Numbered from the stretch's first letter, positions 8,913 through 17,463 are shown. The stretch is DNA of 64,000 bases from Saccharothrix sp. NRRL B-16314 (GCF_000716595.1 NZ_JNXC01000038.1:40246-104245), one strand, 5' to 3'. Program-made: numbers and translations. The notes: generated from the sequence alone by a model not told the origin.

Positions 8913-9518
8913 TCAGAGCCAGCCGTTGTCGTGCGCGGTCAGGTAGGCCTCCGAACGGCTCGCCGCGCCGAGTTTCGCCACGGCGGCCGACAGGTGGTTG
9001 CGGACCGTCCCCGCCGACAGGTGCGTCCGCCGGGCGATCACCGCCACCGGCGTGTCGTACTCCGCCAACCTCAGCACCTCCAGCTCGCGCGGCGTCAGCG
9101 GGCACGGCGGCGTGGTCAGCGCGTCCGCCGCCAACGCCGGGTCGACGTACCGCGCGCCACCGTGCACCCGCCGGATCACGTCGGCCAGCGTGCCGCCAGG
9201 CGAACCCTTGGGCAGGAACCCCTTCGCCCCGGCCGACAGCGCGCGCTGGAGGTGGGGTGGTTTCCCACGCCCGGTCAGGATCACCACAGCGCACGACGGC
9301 AGGGACGACGCCAGCGAAGCGGTCACCTCGAACCCGTCCAGCAGCGGCATCTGGAGGTCCACCACGGCCACGTCCGGCCGGTGCGCCAGCGCCGCGCGCA
9401 CCGCCTCCCGACCGTCACCGGCCTGCGCGACGACCTCCAGGTCGGGCTCCAACCCGAGCAGCGCCGCCACCGCGACCCGGATCAGCTCCTCGTCGTCGGC
9501 CAGCAGCACGCGTATCAC
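8913..9518 (-). CDS. NarL/DesR-type response regulator
   Basis: A 201-residue response regulator. The N-terminal receiver has the acidic pocket (LLADDEEL, residues 6-13), phospho-acceptor Asp in VAVVDLQMPLLDG (about residue 54), Thr in VVILTGRG and Lys in GFLPKGS. The C-terminal LuxR-type helix-turn-helix is TPRELEVLRLAEYDTPVAVI to LSAGTVRNHLSAAVAKLGA. It is the last gene of a four-gene operon, and its ATG overlaps the histidine kinase stop by four bases. The nearest characterised relatives by layout are DesR-type regulators responding to membrane state. The target genes are unknown. Confidence 0.93.
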   Translation of the reverse strand: MIRVLLADDEELIRVAVAALLGLEPDLEVVAQAGDGREAVRAALAHRPDVAVVDLQMPLLDGFEVTASLASSLPSCAVVILTGRGKPPHLQRALSAGAKGFLPKGSPGGTLADVIRRVHGGARYVDPALAADALTTPPCPLTPRELEVLRLAEYDTPVAVIARRTHLSAGTVRNHLSAAVAKLGAASRSEAYLTAHDNGWL

Positions 9519-10582
9519 GACCGCACGGTCGCCACCAGCGTGAACACCCCGGCCTCCTCCCCCGTGCGCAACGACCCGCCGACCCCGGCCAGCCGCTCGG
9601 CCAGCCCGCCCAACCCCGACCCGTGCCCCCGCACGCCGGACGCGCCGTCGTTGGCCACGGTCAGCCGGACGTCGTCACCGTCGACCACGACCTCGATCGT
9701 GCACCACCGCGCCCGGCTGTGCCGCAGCACGTTCGTCCCCGCCTCCCGCAACGCCCACGACAGCTCCCGCGCCGCCGCGGGCAGCGACGACGGCACGGAT
9801 ACCGTGCACCGCACCCCGGACGAGGTCAACACCTGCTCGATCGCCGACGCCTGCTCGTCGAGCTCCACCGCCCGGTACCCGTGCACGGCCTCGCGCAGGT
9901 CCGCCAACGCCGACGCCGCCAGTTCCCGCACCTCCCCCGCCTCCGCACCCGCCCGTGACGCGTCCACGTCCGCCAGCCGCGCGGCCAGCTCCGCCTTCAA
10001 CGCGATCACCGTCAACCGGTGCCCCAGCAGGTCGTGCACGTCCCGCGCGAACCGCAGCCGCTCCTCGATCACCGCCAACCGGGCCCGCGCCTCGCGCCCC
10101 TGCTGCGCCTGCACCACCAGGTCCCACAGCCACACCGGCAGCACGTGCGTCAACGCCAGCCCTGCGCCGACACCACCGGTGATCACCAACGCCCGCAGCG
10201 GTTCCGGCGCGAGCACCACGGCGACCACGACCACGAGCGGCGCCACCACCCACCACCGCCGGACGAGCACCGGAGCCGTACCGACGAGCGACGCGCCGAC
10301 CCACGCCCACGTGTCCCACCGCCCGACCGCGACGGGCGCGAGCAACGGCACCGACGACAAGGCCGCCACCACGAAAGCCGCGTCCCACGGTGCCCTCGCG
10401 ACCGGCGTCACCGCCGCGTACAGCACCCCCGCGTGCGCCGCGCCGAACAGCACCACGCCCACCAGCCCGAGCACCTGCCAGGCCGGCCGCGGTTCGAGCA
10501 GCACGCCGATCCCCGGCCCGGCCAGGCTGGTCGACCACGCCACGCCCAGCGACACCAGCGTGAGGACCCGCGCACGGCGCAT
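9515..10582 (-). CDS. Sensor histidine kinase (HisKA_3 type)
   Basis: A 355-residue membrane histidine kinase partner of the adjacent response regulator. About five hydrophobic segments fill residues 1-155. The dimerisation/phosphoacceptor helix follows (RFARDVHDLLGHRLTVIALK, His about 193). The ATPase domain has the N box (LREAGTNVLRHS), a G1 region (LTVANDGASG) and the G2 box (GSGLGGLAERL). It begins with an ATG that shares one base with the stop of the upstream membrane-protein gene, so the operon is translationally coupled. It has no extracellular sensor domain, so it probably senses the membrane or uses the small membrane proteins as sensors. Confidence 0.93.
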   Translation of the reverse strand: MRRARVLTLVSLGVAWSTSLAGPGIGVLLEPRPAWQVLGLVGVVLFGAAHAGVLYAAVTPVARAPWDAAFVVAALSSVPLLAPVAVGRWDTWAWVGASLVGTAPVLVRRWWVVAPLVVVVAVVLAPEPLRALVITGGVGAGLALTHVLPVWLWDLVVQAQQGREARARLAVIEERLRFARDVHDLLGHRLTVIALKAELAARLADVDASRAGAEAGEVRELAASALADLREAVHGYRAVELDEQASAIEQVLTSSGVRCTVSVPSSLPAAARELSWALREAGTNVLRHSRARWCTIEVVVDGDDVRLTVANDGASGVRGHGSGLGGLAERLAGVGGSLRTGEEAGVFTLVATVRS

Positions 10583-10920
10583 CACGGGCGGTGCCGCCAC
10601 ATCACCAGGGCCATGGCCGGCAGCATCAGCACGTGCCCGGCGACGAGCAGGGCCGACGCCGACACCCAGCCCGCCCAGAACGGACCGAGCAGCACCAGGT
10701 ACGGCGCGTACATCGCCGCGGCCATCCCGACGACCTCCCGCCACGGGTGGCGGCGGAACCACAGCCACAGCGACATCCCGGCCGTCATGTCCGTCGCCAT
10801 CACCAGCGCCGCGACATCACCCCGGGCGAGCACGTCGGAAGCCACCACCAGTCCCCACACCGGGTCGAGCAGGACCATCCCGACCACCATCGCCACCAGC
10901 ATCTCCACGAAGTGCCTCAC
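10582..10920 (-). CDS. Small multi-pass membrane protein of the two-component operon (B)
   Basis: A 112-residue protein made almost entirely of hydrophobic helices (about four: MLVAMVVGMVLLDPVWGLVV, then VAALVMATDMTAGMSLWLWF, AAMYAPYLVLLGPFW, SALLVAGHVLMLPAMALVMW). The GTG at 10920 overlaps the stop of the preceding gene in a GTGA motif, and its own stop shares a base with the kinase ATG. I do not recognise a family. The position and coupling suggest it modulates the histidine kinase or carries the effector activity of the system. Confidence 0.6.
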   Translation of the reverse strand: MRHFVEMLVAMVVGMVLLDPVWGLVVASDVLARGDVAALVMATDMTAGMSLWLWFRRHPWREVVGMAAAMYAPYLVLLGPFWAGWVSASALLVAGHVLMLPAMALVMWRHRP

Positions 10921-11306
10921 CACGCCAGCGACACCCCCACGACGGTGTCGACCACGATGCAGCCGAGGGACCACCAGGTCGGCACGACCAGCCGCGCGCG
11001 GAAGTGCACGAGGTCCCACCCGGCGTGCGCGAACCACCCCGCCGCCACCACGTACCGGCCGACGTCGGGGTCGACGAGCAGCGCGACCGTCGCCACCGCG
11101 CCGAACACCACGACGCCGCCGACCTGCGCCAACGCCACCTCCGGGCGGCTCAGCGCGCCCCGCAGCAACCCGATCACCAGGTACGCCAGCGCGCACGCGA
11201 CCAGGCCCCACGTGCCGAAGCCGGTCCAGTCGTCGTCGCCGTCGGCGACGATCGCGATGCCCAGCGCGGCCGACACCACGAGGGAGAGGATCGAAGTTCT
11301 TTCCAT
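10917..11306 (-). CDS. Small multi-pass membrane protein of the two-component operon (A)
   Basis: A 129-residue membrane protein with about four helices and a conserved-looking YVVAAGWFAHAGWDLVHFRA segment (His and Asp next to the membrane), resembling a family of uncharacterised actinobacterial integral membrane proteins. The ATG at 11306 opens the four-gene operon A-B-kinase-regulator, with every junction overlapping. The polar HAGWDxxH motif could bind metal or act on lipid, but this is speculation. Confidence 0.6.
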   Translation of the reverse strand: MERTSILSLVVSAALGIAIVADGDDDWTGFGTWGLVACALAYLVIGLLRGALSRPEVALAQVGGVVVFGAVATVALLVDPDVGRYVVAAGWFAHAGWDLVHFRARLVVPTWWSLGCIVVDTVVGVSLAW

Positions 11307-11353
11307 GGGGACCACGTTGTGGCCGGCGGCGCGCAACTCACACCCTCGCGGTG

Positions 11354-11392
11354 TCACGGTCGACCCGTGCGGAACACACGGGTCGACCGTGA
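11354..11392 (-). terminator. 16-bp inverted repeat after the aminotransferase gene
   Basis: TCACGGTCGACCCGTG and its exact reverse complement are separated by seven bases, giving a very stable hairpin 20 bases past the aminotransferase stop and before the two-component operon. There is no T-run, as is common for actinobacterial terminators. Confidence 0.65.
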
Positions 11393-11412
11393 AGGTCGAT
11401 GCCGAGCCCGGG

Positions 11413-12546
11413 TCACCGCAGGACGGTCGCGAGCCTCCGCATGCCCTCGGCGATGACGGCCGGCGTGTTCGTGGTGAACGACAGCCGCAGCGTCGACAGG
11501 TCCGGTGTGGTCGCGTAGAACGGCGCGCCGGGCACGAACGCCACGTCCCGCTCCAACGCCGACATCACCAGCGCGTTCGTGTCCACGCCATCGGGCAGGG
11601 TCACCCACACGAACATGCCGCCGTCCGGGTCGCTCCAGCGGGTCCCGGCGGGCACGGTCGACGGCAGCGCCGCGATCATCGCGTCCCGCCGCTCCCGGTA
11701 CGCCGCGCACAACCCGAGGACGTGCGCGTCGAGGTCGTTGGCCTTCAGGTACGCCGCCGCCGCGGCCTGGTCGATGGTGGACGTGTGCAGGTCCGCCGCC
11801 TGCTTCACGATCACCAGCGTGCGCATGAGCGACGCGGGCGCGCGCAGCCAGCCCAGCCGCATGCCCGGCGCGCCGACCTTGGAGAAGCTGCCCGCGTGCA
11901 GCACCCGGTCGCTCAACGCGGCCAGCGACGGCACCGGCTCGCCGCGGTAGCGCAGCTCGCTGTACGGGTCGTCCTCGACCACCCACAGGCCGTGCCGGTC
12001 GGCCAGCGCGGCGATCTCGACCCGCCGTTCCAGGCTCAGCGTCCGGCCGGTCGGGTTGGCGAACGTCGGCACCAGGTACAGCAGCGAGGGGCGTTCCCGC
12101 TCGATCACGTCGGCCAGCGCGGCCGGGTCCATGCCGTGCTCGTCACCGGCGACGGGCACGATCCGCGCGTCGGCGAGCTGGAAGCACTGCAGCGCGGCGA
12201 GGTAGGTCGGCTCCTCGACCGCGACCACCGCGCCCGGTTCGAGCAGGGCGGTCACGACCAGCGTCAGCGCCTGCTGCGAGCCGCTGGTGACGAGCAGGTC
12301 GTCCACGCCGGTGGCCAGGCCGCGCCCGGTCAGCCGGTCGGCGACGAGGGCGCGCAGGTCGACGTCGCCCTCGGTGGGCGCGTACTGGAGTGAGCGGCGG
12401 CCCAACGCCTGGTCGAAGGCCGTGCGCAGGCCCTCGACGTCGAACAGCTCGGGCGCGGGCAGGCCGCCGGCGAACGAGATGACCTCGGGACGGGCGGTGA
12501 GGGCGAGCAGGTCGCGGACGGGCGAACCGGTGAACGTGCGCGGCAC
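11413..12546 (-). CDS. PLP-dependent aminotransferase class I/II (LysN/MocR-domain type)
   Basis: A 377-residue fold-type I aminotransferase. It has the PLP lysine in HAGSFSKVGAPGMRLGW (about residue 222), the Asp pairing with the pyridine nitrogen in LWVVEDDPYSELRY, an Asn in VPTFANPTGRTLS, and the substrate carboxylate Arg in STLRLSFTTN. The sequence resembles 2-aminoadipate/aromatic aminotransferases that also appear as MocR effector domains, but here no GntR domain is present. The GTG at 12546 has GAGGAG five bases upstream. It is divergent from the sigma-factor gene. The substrate cannot be fixed from sequence. Confidence 0.9.
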   Translation of the reverse strand: MPRTFTGSPVRDLLALTARPEVISFAGGLPAPELFDVEGLRTAFDQALGRRSLQYAPTEGDVDLRALVADRLTGRGLATGVDDLLVTSGSQQALTLVVTALLEPGAVVAVEEPTYLAALQCFQLADARIVPVAGDEHGMDPAALADVIERERPSLLYLVPTFANPTGRTLSLERRVEIAALADRHGLWVVEDDPYSELRYRGEPVPSLAALSDRVLHAGSFSKVGAPGMRLGWLRAPASLMRTLVIVKQAADLHTSTIDQAAAAAYLKANDLDAHVLGLCAAYRERRDAMIAALPSTVPAGTRWSDPDGGMFVWVTLPDGVDTNALVMSALERDVAFVPGAPFYATTPDLSTLRLSFTTNTPAVIAEGMRRLATVLR

Positions 12547-12641
12547 GGAGGCTCCTCGGATCGTTCGAGCGGAAGAGTTCACGCGGTCGTGCCACGCAGG
12601 ATGTGGGTCGCACCGGGGTCGAGGCGCGCCGAGATTCATCC

Positions 12642-12647
12642 TAACGT
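12642..12647 (+). promoter_or_regulatory. -10 element of sigma-factor gene
   Basis: TAACGT lies six bases before the GTG at 12654, supporting a leaderless start there rather than the in-frame GTG at 12648. Confidence 0.45.
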
Positions 12648-12653
12648 GTGGGG

Positions 12654-13577
12654 GTGGACCTGGAAGCGCATCGAGTGGAGCTGACCGGCTACTGCTACCG
12701 GATGCTGGGCGGGCCGTTCGAGGCCGAGGACGCCGTGCAGGAAACGTTCGTGCGGGCGTGGCGCACGTTCGACCCGGGGCGCGGGTCGTTGAAGGGCTGG
12801 CTGTACTCGATCGCCACGAACGTGTGCCTCGACATGCTGCGCAGCGTGCAGCGGCGGGCCACGGCGATGGACCTGACGTCGCCCTCCGCCGCGGGCACGC
12901 CGCTGGGCGCGCCCCTGCCCGACGCGACGTGGGTGCAGCCGATGCCGGACGCGCGGGTGCTGCCCGCCGACGAGGTGGCCGTGGGACGGGAAACGGTGCG
13001 GCTGGCGTTCGTGGCGGCGTTGCAGCACCTGCCGCCGAGGCAGCGGGCGGTGCTGATCCTGCGGGACGTGCTGTGCTGGCAGGCGTCCGAAGTGGCGGAG
13101 CTGCTGTCCACGACGGTCGCTTCGGTGAACAGCGCGCTGCAACGCGCACGCGCCACTCTCGCCGACCGCAGGCCCGCGCCGTTGCAGCCGTTCGACAAGG
13201 CGTTGCTGGAGCGGTACACGACGGCGTTCGAGCGGCACGACGTGGAGACGTTGGTGGCGTTGCTGCACGAGGACGCGACGATGACCATGCCGCCGTTCGC
13301 GTGGTGGCTGCGCGGGCGGGCCGACATCGCGGTCGCGCTGTCCTACGAGGACAGTGGCTGCGAGACGGCCCGCCTGGTGCCGACGTGGGCCAACGGCACG
13401 CCCGCGTTCGGCCAGTACCGGCCGGACGAGGACGGCGCCTACCGGCCGTTCGCCCTGGTGCTGGTCGAGTTCTCGGGTTCCCTGATGGTCGGTTCGACCA
13501 CCTATCTGGGTGATCATCTGTTCGAACTCTTCGCTCTGCCGATGATTTTGTCGGACCCCTCCCGTACGAGTAGGTGA
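12654..13577 (+). CDS. ECF sigma factor with C-terminal SnoaL-like domain (SigG-like)
   Basis: A 307-residue extracytoplasmic-function sigma factor. Region 2 is visible as YCYRMLGGPFEAEDAVQETF and GWLYSIATNVCLDMLR. Region 4 is LQHLPPRQRAVLILRDVLCW, then ASEVAELLSTTVASVNSALQ. After about residue 180 comes a SnoaL/NTF2-like domain (ERYTTAFERHDVETLVALLH, MPPFAWWLRGRADIA), which in this class regulates the sigma factor in place of a separate anti-sigma factor. The overall pattern fits the SigG/TIGR02960-type group. It is followed after 20 bases by an alpha/beta hydrolase gene that is probably its operon partner. Confidence 0.9.
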   Translation: MDLEAHRVELTGYCYRMLGGPFEAEDAVQETFVRAWRTFDPGRGSLKGWLYSIATNVCLDMLRSVQRRATAMDLTSPSAAGTPLGAPLPDATWVQPMPDARVLPADEVAVGRETVRLAFVAALQHLPPRQRAVLILRDVLCWQASEVAELLSTTVASVNSALQRARATLADRRPAPLQPFDKALLERYTTAFERHDVETLVALLHEDATMTMPPFAWWLRGRADIAVALSYEDSGCETARLVPTWANGTPAFGQYRPDEDGAYRPFALVLVEFSGSLMVGSTTYLGDHLFELFALPMILSDPSRTSR

Positions 13578-13597
13578 GACCTACGGGGAGGAACGTG

Positions 13598-14347
13598 ATG
13601 TACGAGACGGTGAACGGCGTGCGCACCTGGTACGAGGTGCGCGGCGAGGGCGAGCCGGTGGTGCTGCTGCACGGCGGGTTCAGCGACTCGCGGGACTTCG
13701 AGCCGAGCCTGGCGCGGCTGGCGGACCGCTTCCGGGTGTTCCTGGTGGACCGCCGGGGCCACGGTCGGACGCCGGACGTGCCGGGGCCGGTGTCGGTGGA
13801 CGTGCTCGCGGGCGACGTGATCGCGTTCCTGGAGGAGGTGGTCGGCGGCCCGGCGCACCTGGTGGCGTACAGCGCGGGCGGCGTGGTGGCGCTCGGCGTG
13901 GCGCAGCGCAGACCGGACCTGGTGCGCGGGCTGGCGGTGCTCAACACGGCCTTCGCCAAGGACGGCTGGGTGTTCCTGCCGCAGCCGGGCGGCGAGCTGC
14001 CGGGTGAGATCGCCGACCGGTACGCCGAGGTGTCACCGGACGGCCGCGACCACCTGCCCGTCGTCGTGGAGAAGTTCGCCCGCGCGGCGCACGACCCGGA
14101 GGTGGTCGACCTGGGCGCGATCACCAGCCCCACGCTCGTGCTGGGCAGCGACGACGACATCGTCCACTTGGAACACACGGTCGCGCTGTACCGGGGGATC
14201 GCGAACGCGCAGTTGTGCATCCTGCCGGGCACCTCGCACCTGATGCTGTTCGAGCGGCCGGACCTGTGCACGGACCTGGTGGCCGGGTTCCTCACCACCA
14301 GCCCCGAGCCGCTCATGCCGATCCGCCGGGCGGAGGTGGTCGCCTGA
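13598..14347 (+). CDS. Alpha/beta-fold hydrolase
   Basis: A 249-residue alpha/beta hydrolase. It has the oxyanion segment VVLLHGGFSDSRDF, a nucleophile elbow at AYSAGGVVAL (Ser about residue 91), an acid in LVLGSDDDIVHLEHT, and a catalytic His in LPGTSHLMLFERP. The ATG 13598 is preceded by GGGGAGGA at good spacing. It lies 20 bases after the ECF sigma gene and is likely cotranscribed with it. The substrate is unknown; the fold is shared by esterases, haloperoxidase-like and C-C hydrolases. Confidence 0.88.
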   Translation: MYETVNGVRTWYEVRGEGEPVVLLHGGFSDSRDFEPSLARLADRFRVFLVDRRGHGRTPDVPGPVSVDVLAGDVIAFLEEVVGGPAHLVAYSAGGVVALGVAQRRPDLVRGLAVLNTAFAKDGWVFLPQPGGELPGEIADRYAEVSPDGRDHLPVVVEKFARAAHDPEVVDLGAITSPTLVLGSDDDIVHLEHTVALYRGIANAQLCILPGTSHLMLFERPDLCTDLVAGFLTTSPEPLMPIRRAEVVA

Positions 14348-14365
14348 CGTCGGCGTCCGGGCGGG

Positions 14366-14396
14366 TTGACAGCGCATATGCCGTGCGGGCTATATT
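14366..14396 (+). promoter_or_regulatory. Promoter and probable ArsR operator
   Basis: TTGACA (14366-14371) and TATATT (14391-14396), with a 19-base spacer, end six bases before the ATG of the ArsR gene at 14403, so the transcript is probably leaderless. The spacer holds the dyad-like stretch CATATGCC-N4-GGGCTATAT, a plausible site for autoregulation by the ArsR protein. Confidence 0.6.
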
Positions 14397-14402
14397 GCCG
14401 CT

Positions 14403-14717
14403 ATGGCATCTACGTTCGCCGTACTCGCCGACCCCCAGCGGCGACGGATCCTCGACGTGCTGCGGGACGGCGAGCGGCCGGTCAACGACCTGGTCGACGG
14501 GCTCTCGGTGAGCCAGCCGACGGTGTCCAAGCACCTCAAGGTGCTCCGCGAGGCCGGGCTGGTTGAGGTGCGGCGGGACGCGCAGCGGCGGCTCTACCGG
14601 TTGCGGCCGGAACCGCTGGCCGAGATCGACGCGTGGCTCGCGCCGTACCGGCGGATGTGGGAGGACAGCCTCGACGCCCTGGAACGCCGACTGGACGGAA
14701 TGGACCCGGACTCATGA
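14403..14717 (+). CDS. ArsR/SmtB-family transcriptional regulator
   Basis: A 104-residue winged-helix repressor. The helix-turn-helix spans FAVLADPQRRRILDVLRDGE and LSVSQPTVSKHLKVLREAGL, with the wing at VRRDAQRRLYRL. No metal-binding Cys are present, so it belongs to the non-metal group that commonly pairs with an AHSA1/SRPBCC gene. Its stop overlaps the SRPBCC start (ATGA), confirming an operon. It is preceded by a near-consensus promoter, which is rare in this window. Confidence 0.93.
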   Translation: MASTFAVLADPQRRRILDVLRDGERPVNDLVDGLSVSQPTVSKHLKVLREAGLVEVRRDAQRRLYRLRPEPLAEIDAWLAPYRRMWEDSLDALERRLDGMDPDS

Positions 14718-15565
14718 GCACCGAGCTGCGGAGGATCGACGGCAAGCCCGTGTTGAGGTTCGAACGGGTGCTCGCGCACCCGCGGGCCAAGGTGTGGCGG
14801 GCGGTGACCGAACCGGGCGAGTTGGCGCACTGGTTCCCGGCGGCGGTGGCGGTCGACGGGCGGGAGATGACGTTCTCGTTCCCCGACCAGGTCACCACCG
14901 GCGAGGTGCTGGAGTCCGACCCGCCGAACGTGTTCGCGTTCCGGTGGAACACCGACGTGCTGAGGTTCGAGCTGCTGCCGCACGACCGCGGCTGCCTGCT
15001 GGTGTTCACGCACGTCCTCGGTGACGAGCACGGCGCCGGGCGCAACGCCGCGGGCTGGGACACGTGCCTCGCGGGCCTCGAAGCCCGCCTGGCCGACCGC
15101 CCGTTCGAGCCGCCCGCGGACGTGCTCGGGCCGATGGAGCGGTACGTCCGGGAGTTCGGGCTGGACGAGGGCCGGCTGGACGGCGGCGTGGTGCGGTTCG
15201 TCCGCGACCTCGTCTGGCGTCCGCTGGACGAGGTGTGGGCGCTCCTCACCGGAGGCGGGGAAGACGTGCCGACCGGCGCCACGAACCCGCACGTGCCGGC
15301 GGGCCCGCTGGTCGAGCGGACGCCGCCGCGCGTGCTGGCGTTCGACTCCCCCACCGGTCGGGTGCGCTGGGAGTTCCGGCACGACCCGGACCAGGGCACG
15401 ACCGTGGAGCTGACGCACGCGGTCGACGATCCGGCGTTCGCGCCGCAAGCGCTCGCGGCGTGGCACGCGCACCTGGAGCTGTTCTTCGCGGCGACGTTCG
15501 GCGAGGTCCGCTGCCCGTGGCCGGAGGAGCGGGTCGCCGAACTGCTCGACCACTACAGCAGCTGA
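14714..15565 (+). CDS. SRPBCC (AHSA1-like) double-domain protein
   Basis: A 283-residue protein with two START/AHSA1-type ligand-binding domains. The first is RFERVLAHPRAKVWRAVTEP through ELAHWFPAAV and FRWNTDVLRFEL. The second begins near residue 155 (VRFVRDLVWRPLDEVWALLT) and ends LELFFAATFGEV. ArsR-SRPBCC pairs of this kind are frequent in actinobacteria and are thought to respond to a small hydrophobic ligand. Translational coupling to the ArsR gene supports joint function. The end overlaps the convergent ADP-ribosylglycohydrolase gene by 13 bases. Confidence 0.88.
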   Translation: MSTELRRIDGKPVLRFERVLAHPRAKVWRAVTEPGELAHWFPAAVAVDGREMTFSFPDQVTTGEVLESDPPNVFAFRWNTDVLRFELLPHDRGCLLVFTHVLGDEHGAGRNAAGWDTCLAGLEARLADRPFEPPADVLGPMERYVREFGLDEGRLDGGVVRFVRDLVWRPLDEVWALLTGGGEDVPTGATNPHVPAGPLVERTPPRVLAFDSPTGRVRWEFRHDPDQGTTVELTHAVDDPAFAPQALAAWHAHLELFFAATFGEVRCPWPEERVAELLDHYSS

Positions 15566-16386
15566 GCGTCCACGCGGGCCAGGTGGTCGCGGCCGTACGA
15601 CCCGTTCTCCAGCCCGTCGACCAGCACGGCGGGCAGGTCGGCGCGGATCTCGGCGGACCGCGACGCGGCGGCGAGGGCGACGGTCGCGACCGTGTCCACG
15701 TCACCGGTGAAGGCCACGCACTCCCTCAGCACCGAACTCAACGACCCGCCGGCGGACAACGCGGTCAACGCCGCCCGCACGCTCATCACGCCCTTCGACC
15801 CGACCTTGCCCTGCCACGGCCGCGCCCACACGTCCGAGCCGAGCCGTTCGGCGATCCACGAGCCGACCGACGCGACCGGCCCCAGCCCGTGGTGGCAGTA
15901 GTGCACGGCCAACGCCGCCGCCCGCGCCGCCGCGACGCCGTCCGGCGTGTCGTGGGTGACCTTGGCCTGCACGTCGGTGTGGTGCAGGACGTCGGCCACG
16001 GTGGGCAGCAGACCGGCCGGCGCGGCCCGCATCGCCGCACCGCTCTTGTCGCTGTCCGGGCGGATGCGGGCCAGGAACTCCGCGCCGGTGTGCACGGTCT
16101 CCAGGAACGCCTGGAACCCGCGCGCGTAACCCTCGCGCGGGTCGCGGTGGAACGCGGTCACGAACGCCGACGCCACGTTCTCGGGCGTCCACGGCGCACC
16201 GGACACCCGCAGCTCGGCCAGCGCCAGCGTCATCTGCGTGTCGTCGGTGTACGCGCCGGGTCGGATGCCGAGGTGACGGGGGTGCTGGACGTAGCCGGCG
16301 AGCGTGTTGTGGCCGGCGACCAAGGACCGGTCGGCGTACTCGAAGCCCGCGCCGTACGCGTCCCCGATGGCCAGTTCGACAAGCAT
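15553..16386 (-). CDS. ADP-ribosylglycohydrolase family protein
   Basis: A 277-residue member of the ADP-ribosyl-(dinitrogen reductase) hydrolase/ARH family, which removes ADP-ribose from proteins or small molecules with a binuclear Mg centre. Family motifs are AIGDAYGAGFEY near the N-terminus, the metal site PGAYTDDTQMTLALAE (about residues 43-58), and the second metal site FTGDVDTVATVALAA (about residue 225), where the usual GGDTDT is replaced by TGDVDT. That variation may affect activity. No ADP-ribosyltransferase gene is visible nearby. Confidence 0.88.
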   Translation of the reverse strand: MLVELAIGDAYGAGFEYADRSLVAGHNTLAGYVQHPRHLGIRPGAYTDDTQMTLALAELRVSGAPWTPENVASAFVTAFHRDPREGYARGFQAFLETVHTGAEFLARIRPDSDKSGAAMRAAPAGLLPTVADVLHHTDVQAKVTHDTPDGVAAARAAALAVHYCHHGLGPVASVGSWIAERLGSDVWARPWQGKVGSKGVMSVRAALTALSAGGSLSSVLRECVAFTGDVDTVATVALAAASRSAEIRADLPAVLVDGLENGSYGRDHLARVDAQLL

Positions 16387-16454
16387 GGCGCAGACGTTAT
16401 CGCCCGCCTCGCAGCACGCCCCAGCTCACAGCGCGACCCGGCTCACAGCACGCC

Positions 16455-17318
16455 CTAGTCGCGCGACCTGGCCATCAGGTGGCCGTGCGCCAACGCCACC
16501 GACGGGTTCGCCAGCCCGCCGACCCTGGTCACCAGGAACAGCGTGTTCAACGGTGGCACGGCGGCCTGGTGCGCCAACTCCACCGACCCGGCCGCGAGCG
16601 CGGGCTCGGCCAGGTAGCGCGGCAACGCCGACACGCCCGCGCCGGCGACCACCGCCGCCAGCACCGCCCGCAGGTCCGGCACGACGACCGCGACCGGGTT
16701 GGGCGGACGGCGGCCGAACTCGCTGCGCCAGTACCGCCGCACGATCGGCAGCTCCTCCGCGTACGCGACCAGCGGCAGGTGCGCCAGCGCCCGCACCGGG
16801 TCGGTCGCCAGCAGGGAGCGGTCGATCGTGCGCACCAGCGTCGGCGCGCCGACCAGCACGAACTCCTCGTCCACGAACGGCGCGGCGACGAGCGCCCGGT
16901 CCGCGGGGCGCACCGACGACACCACCAGGTCCAGTCGGGCGTTGGCCAGCGCCGTGAGCAGGTCGTCGGCCAGGCCGAGGGTGATCCGCAGCCGCAGCCC
17001 GCGCACCGTCAACGCGGCCAGCGCGGGCAGTACCCGTGCGGTCATCAGCTCCACCGCGCCGGCCAGGTGGACCGTGCCCGCGTACGCCCCACGGTCGTCC
17101 ACTTCGGACAGTGCCGACCGCAGCCCGTCCACGTGCGCGCCGACCCGCCGGGCCAGCTCGTCGGCCCGCGCCGTCGGCGTCACGCCCCGGCTGGAGCGCG
17201 TGAACAGCGGCTCGCCGAGCTCCCGCTCCAGCCGGGCGAGGTGCCCGCTGACGGCCGGCTGGGTCAGGCCGCGGCGCTGGGCGGCGGCGGTGAGCGAGCC
17301 GGCCCGGTAGATCTCCAC
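16455..17318 (-). CDS. LysR-family transcriptional regulator (5' end uncertain)
   Basis: The 287 residues counted from the GTG at 17318 contain the LysR helix-turn-helix (GSLTAAAQRRGLTQPAVSGH) and a periplasmic-binding-fold effector domain (from about residue 80). LysR proteins normally have 10-12 further residues in helix 1. The same frame upstream reads ITDLDLLATF, which fits the family well. However, no ATG, GTG or TTG occurs between that stretch and an in-frame TAG at 17364-17366. Either a rare start codon is used (ATC at 17348 or CTG) or the protein is slightly shortened. It is divergent from the DJ-1 family gene, its likely target. Confidence 0.88.
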   Translation of the reverse strand: MEIYRAGSLTAAAQRRGLTQPAVSGHLARLERELGEPLFTRSSRGVTPTARADELARRVGAHVDGLRSALSEVDDRGAYAGTVHLAGAVELMTARVLPALAALTVRGLRLRITLGLADDLLTALANARLDLVVSSVRPADRALVAAPFVDEEFVLVGAPTLVRTIDRSLLATDPVRALAHLPLVAYAEELPIVRRYWRSEFGRRPPNPVAVVVPDLRAVLAAVVAGAGVSALPRYLAEPALAAGSVELAHQAAVPPLNTLFLVTRVGGLANPSVALAHGHLMARSRD

Positions 17319-17463
17319 GAAGGTGGCCAGCAGGTCGAGATCGGTGATCGCGCAACTCCGCGGCTATAAGGAATGTGATGGCTCGCCGAACGCTACCGGA
17401 TGAAACGTGATGGGGTTGCGGTTGTCCGGACAGCAGGCGGAACACAAGCGAAGGGTTGGACCG

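Noticed and set aside
8931..11456. A plus-strand open frame of about 840 codons
   Set aside because: It lies antisense to the whole two-component operon, whose genes have clear domains and overlapping start/stop junctions.
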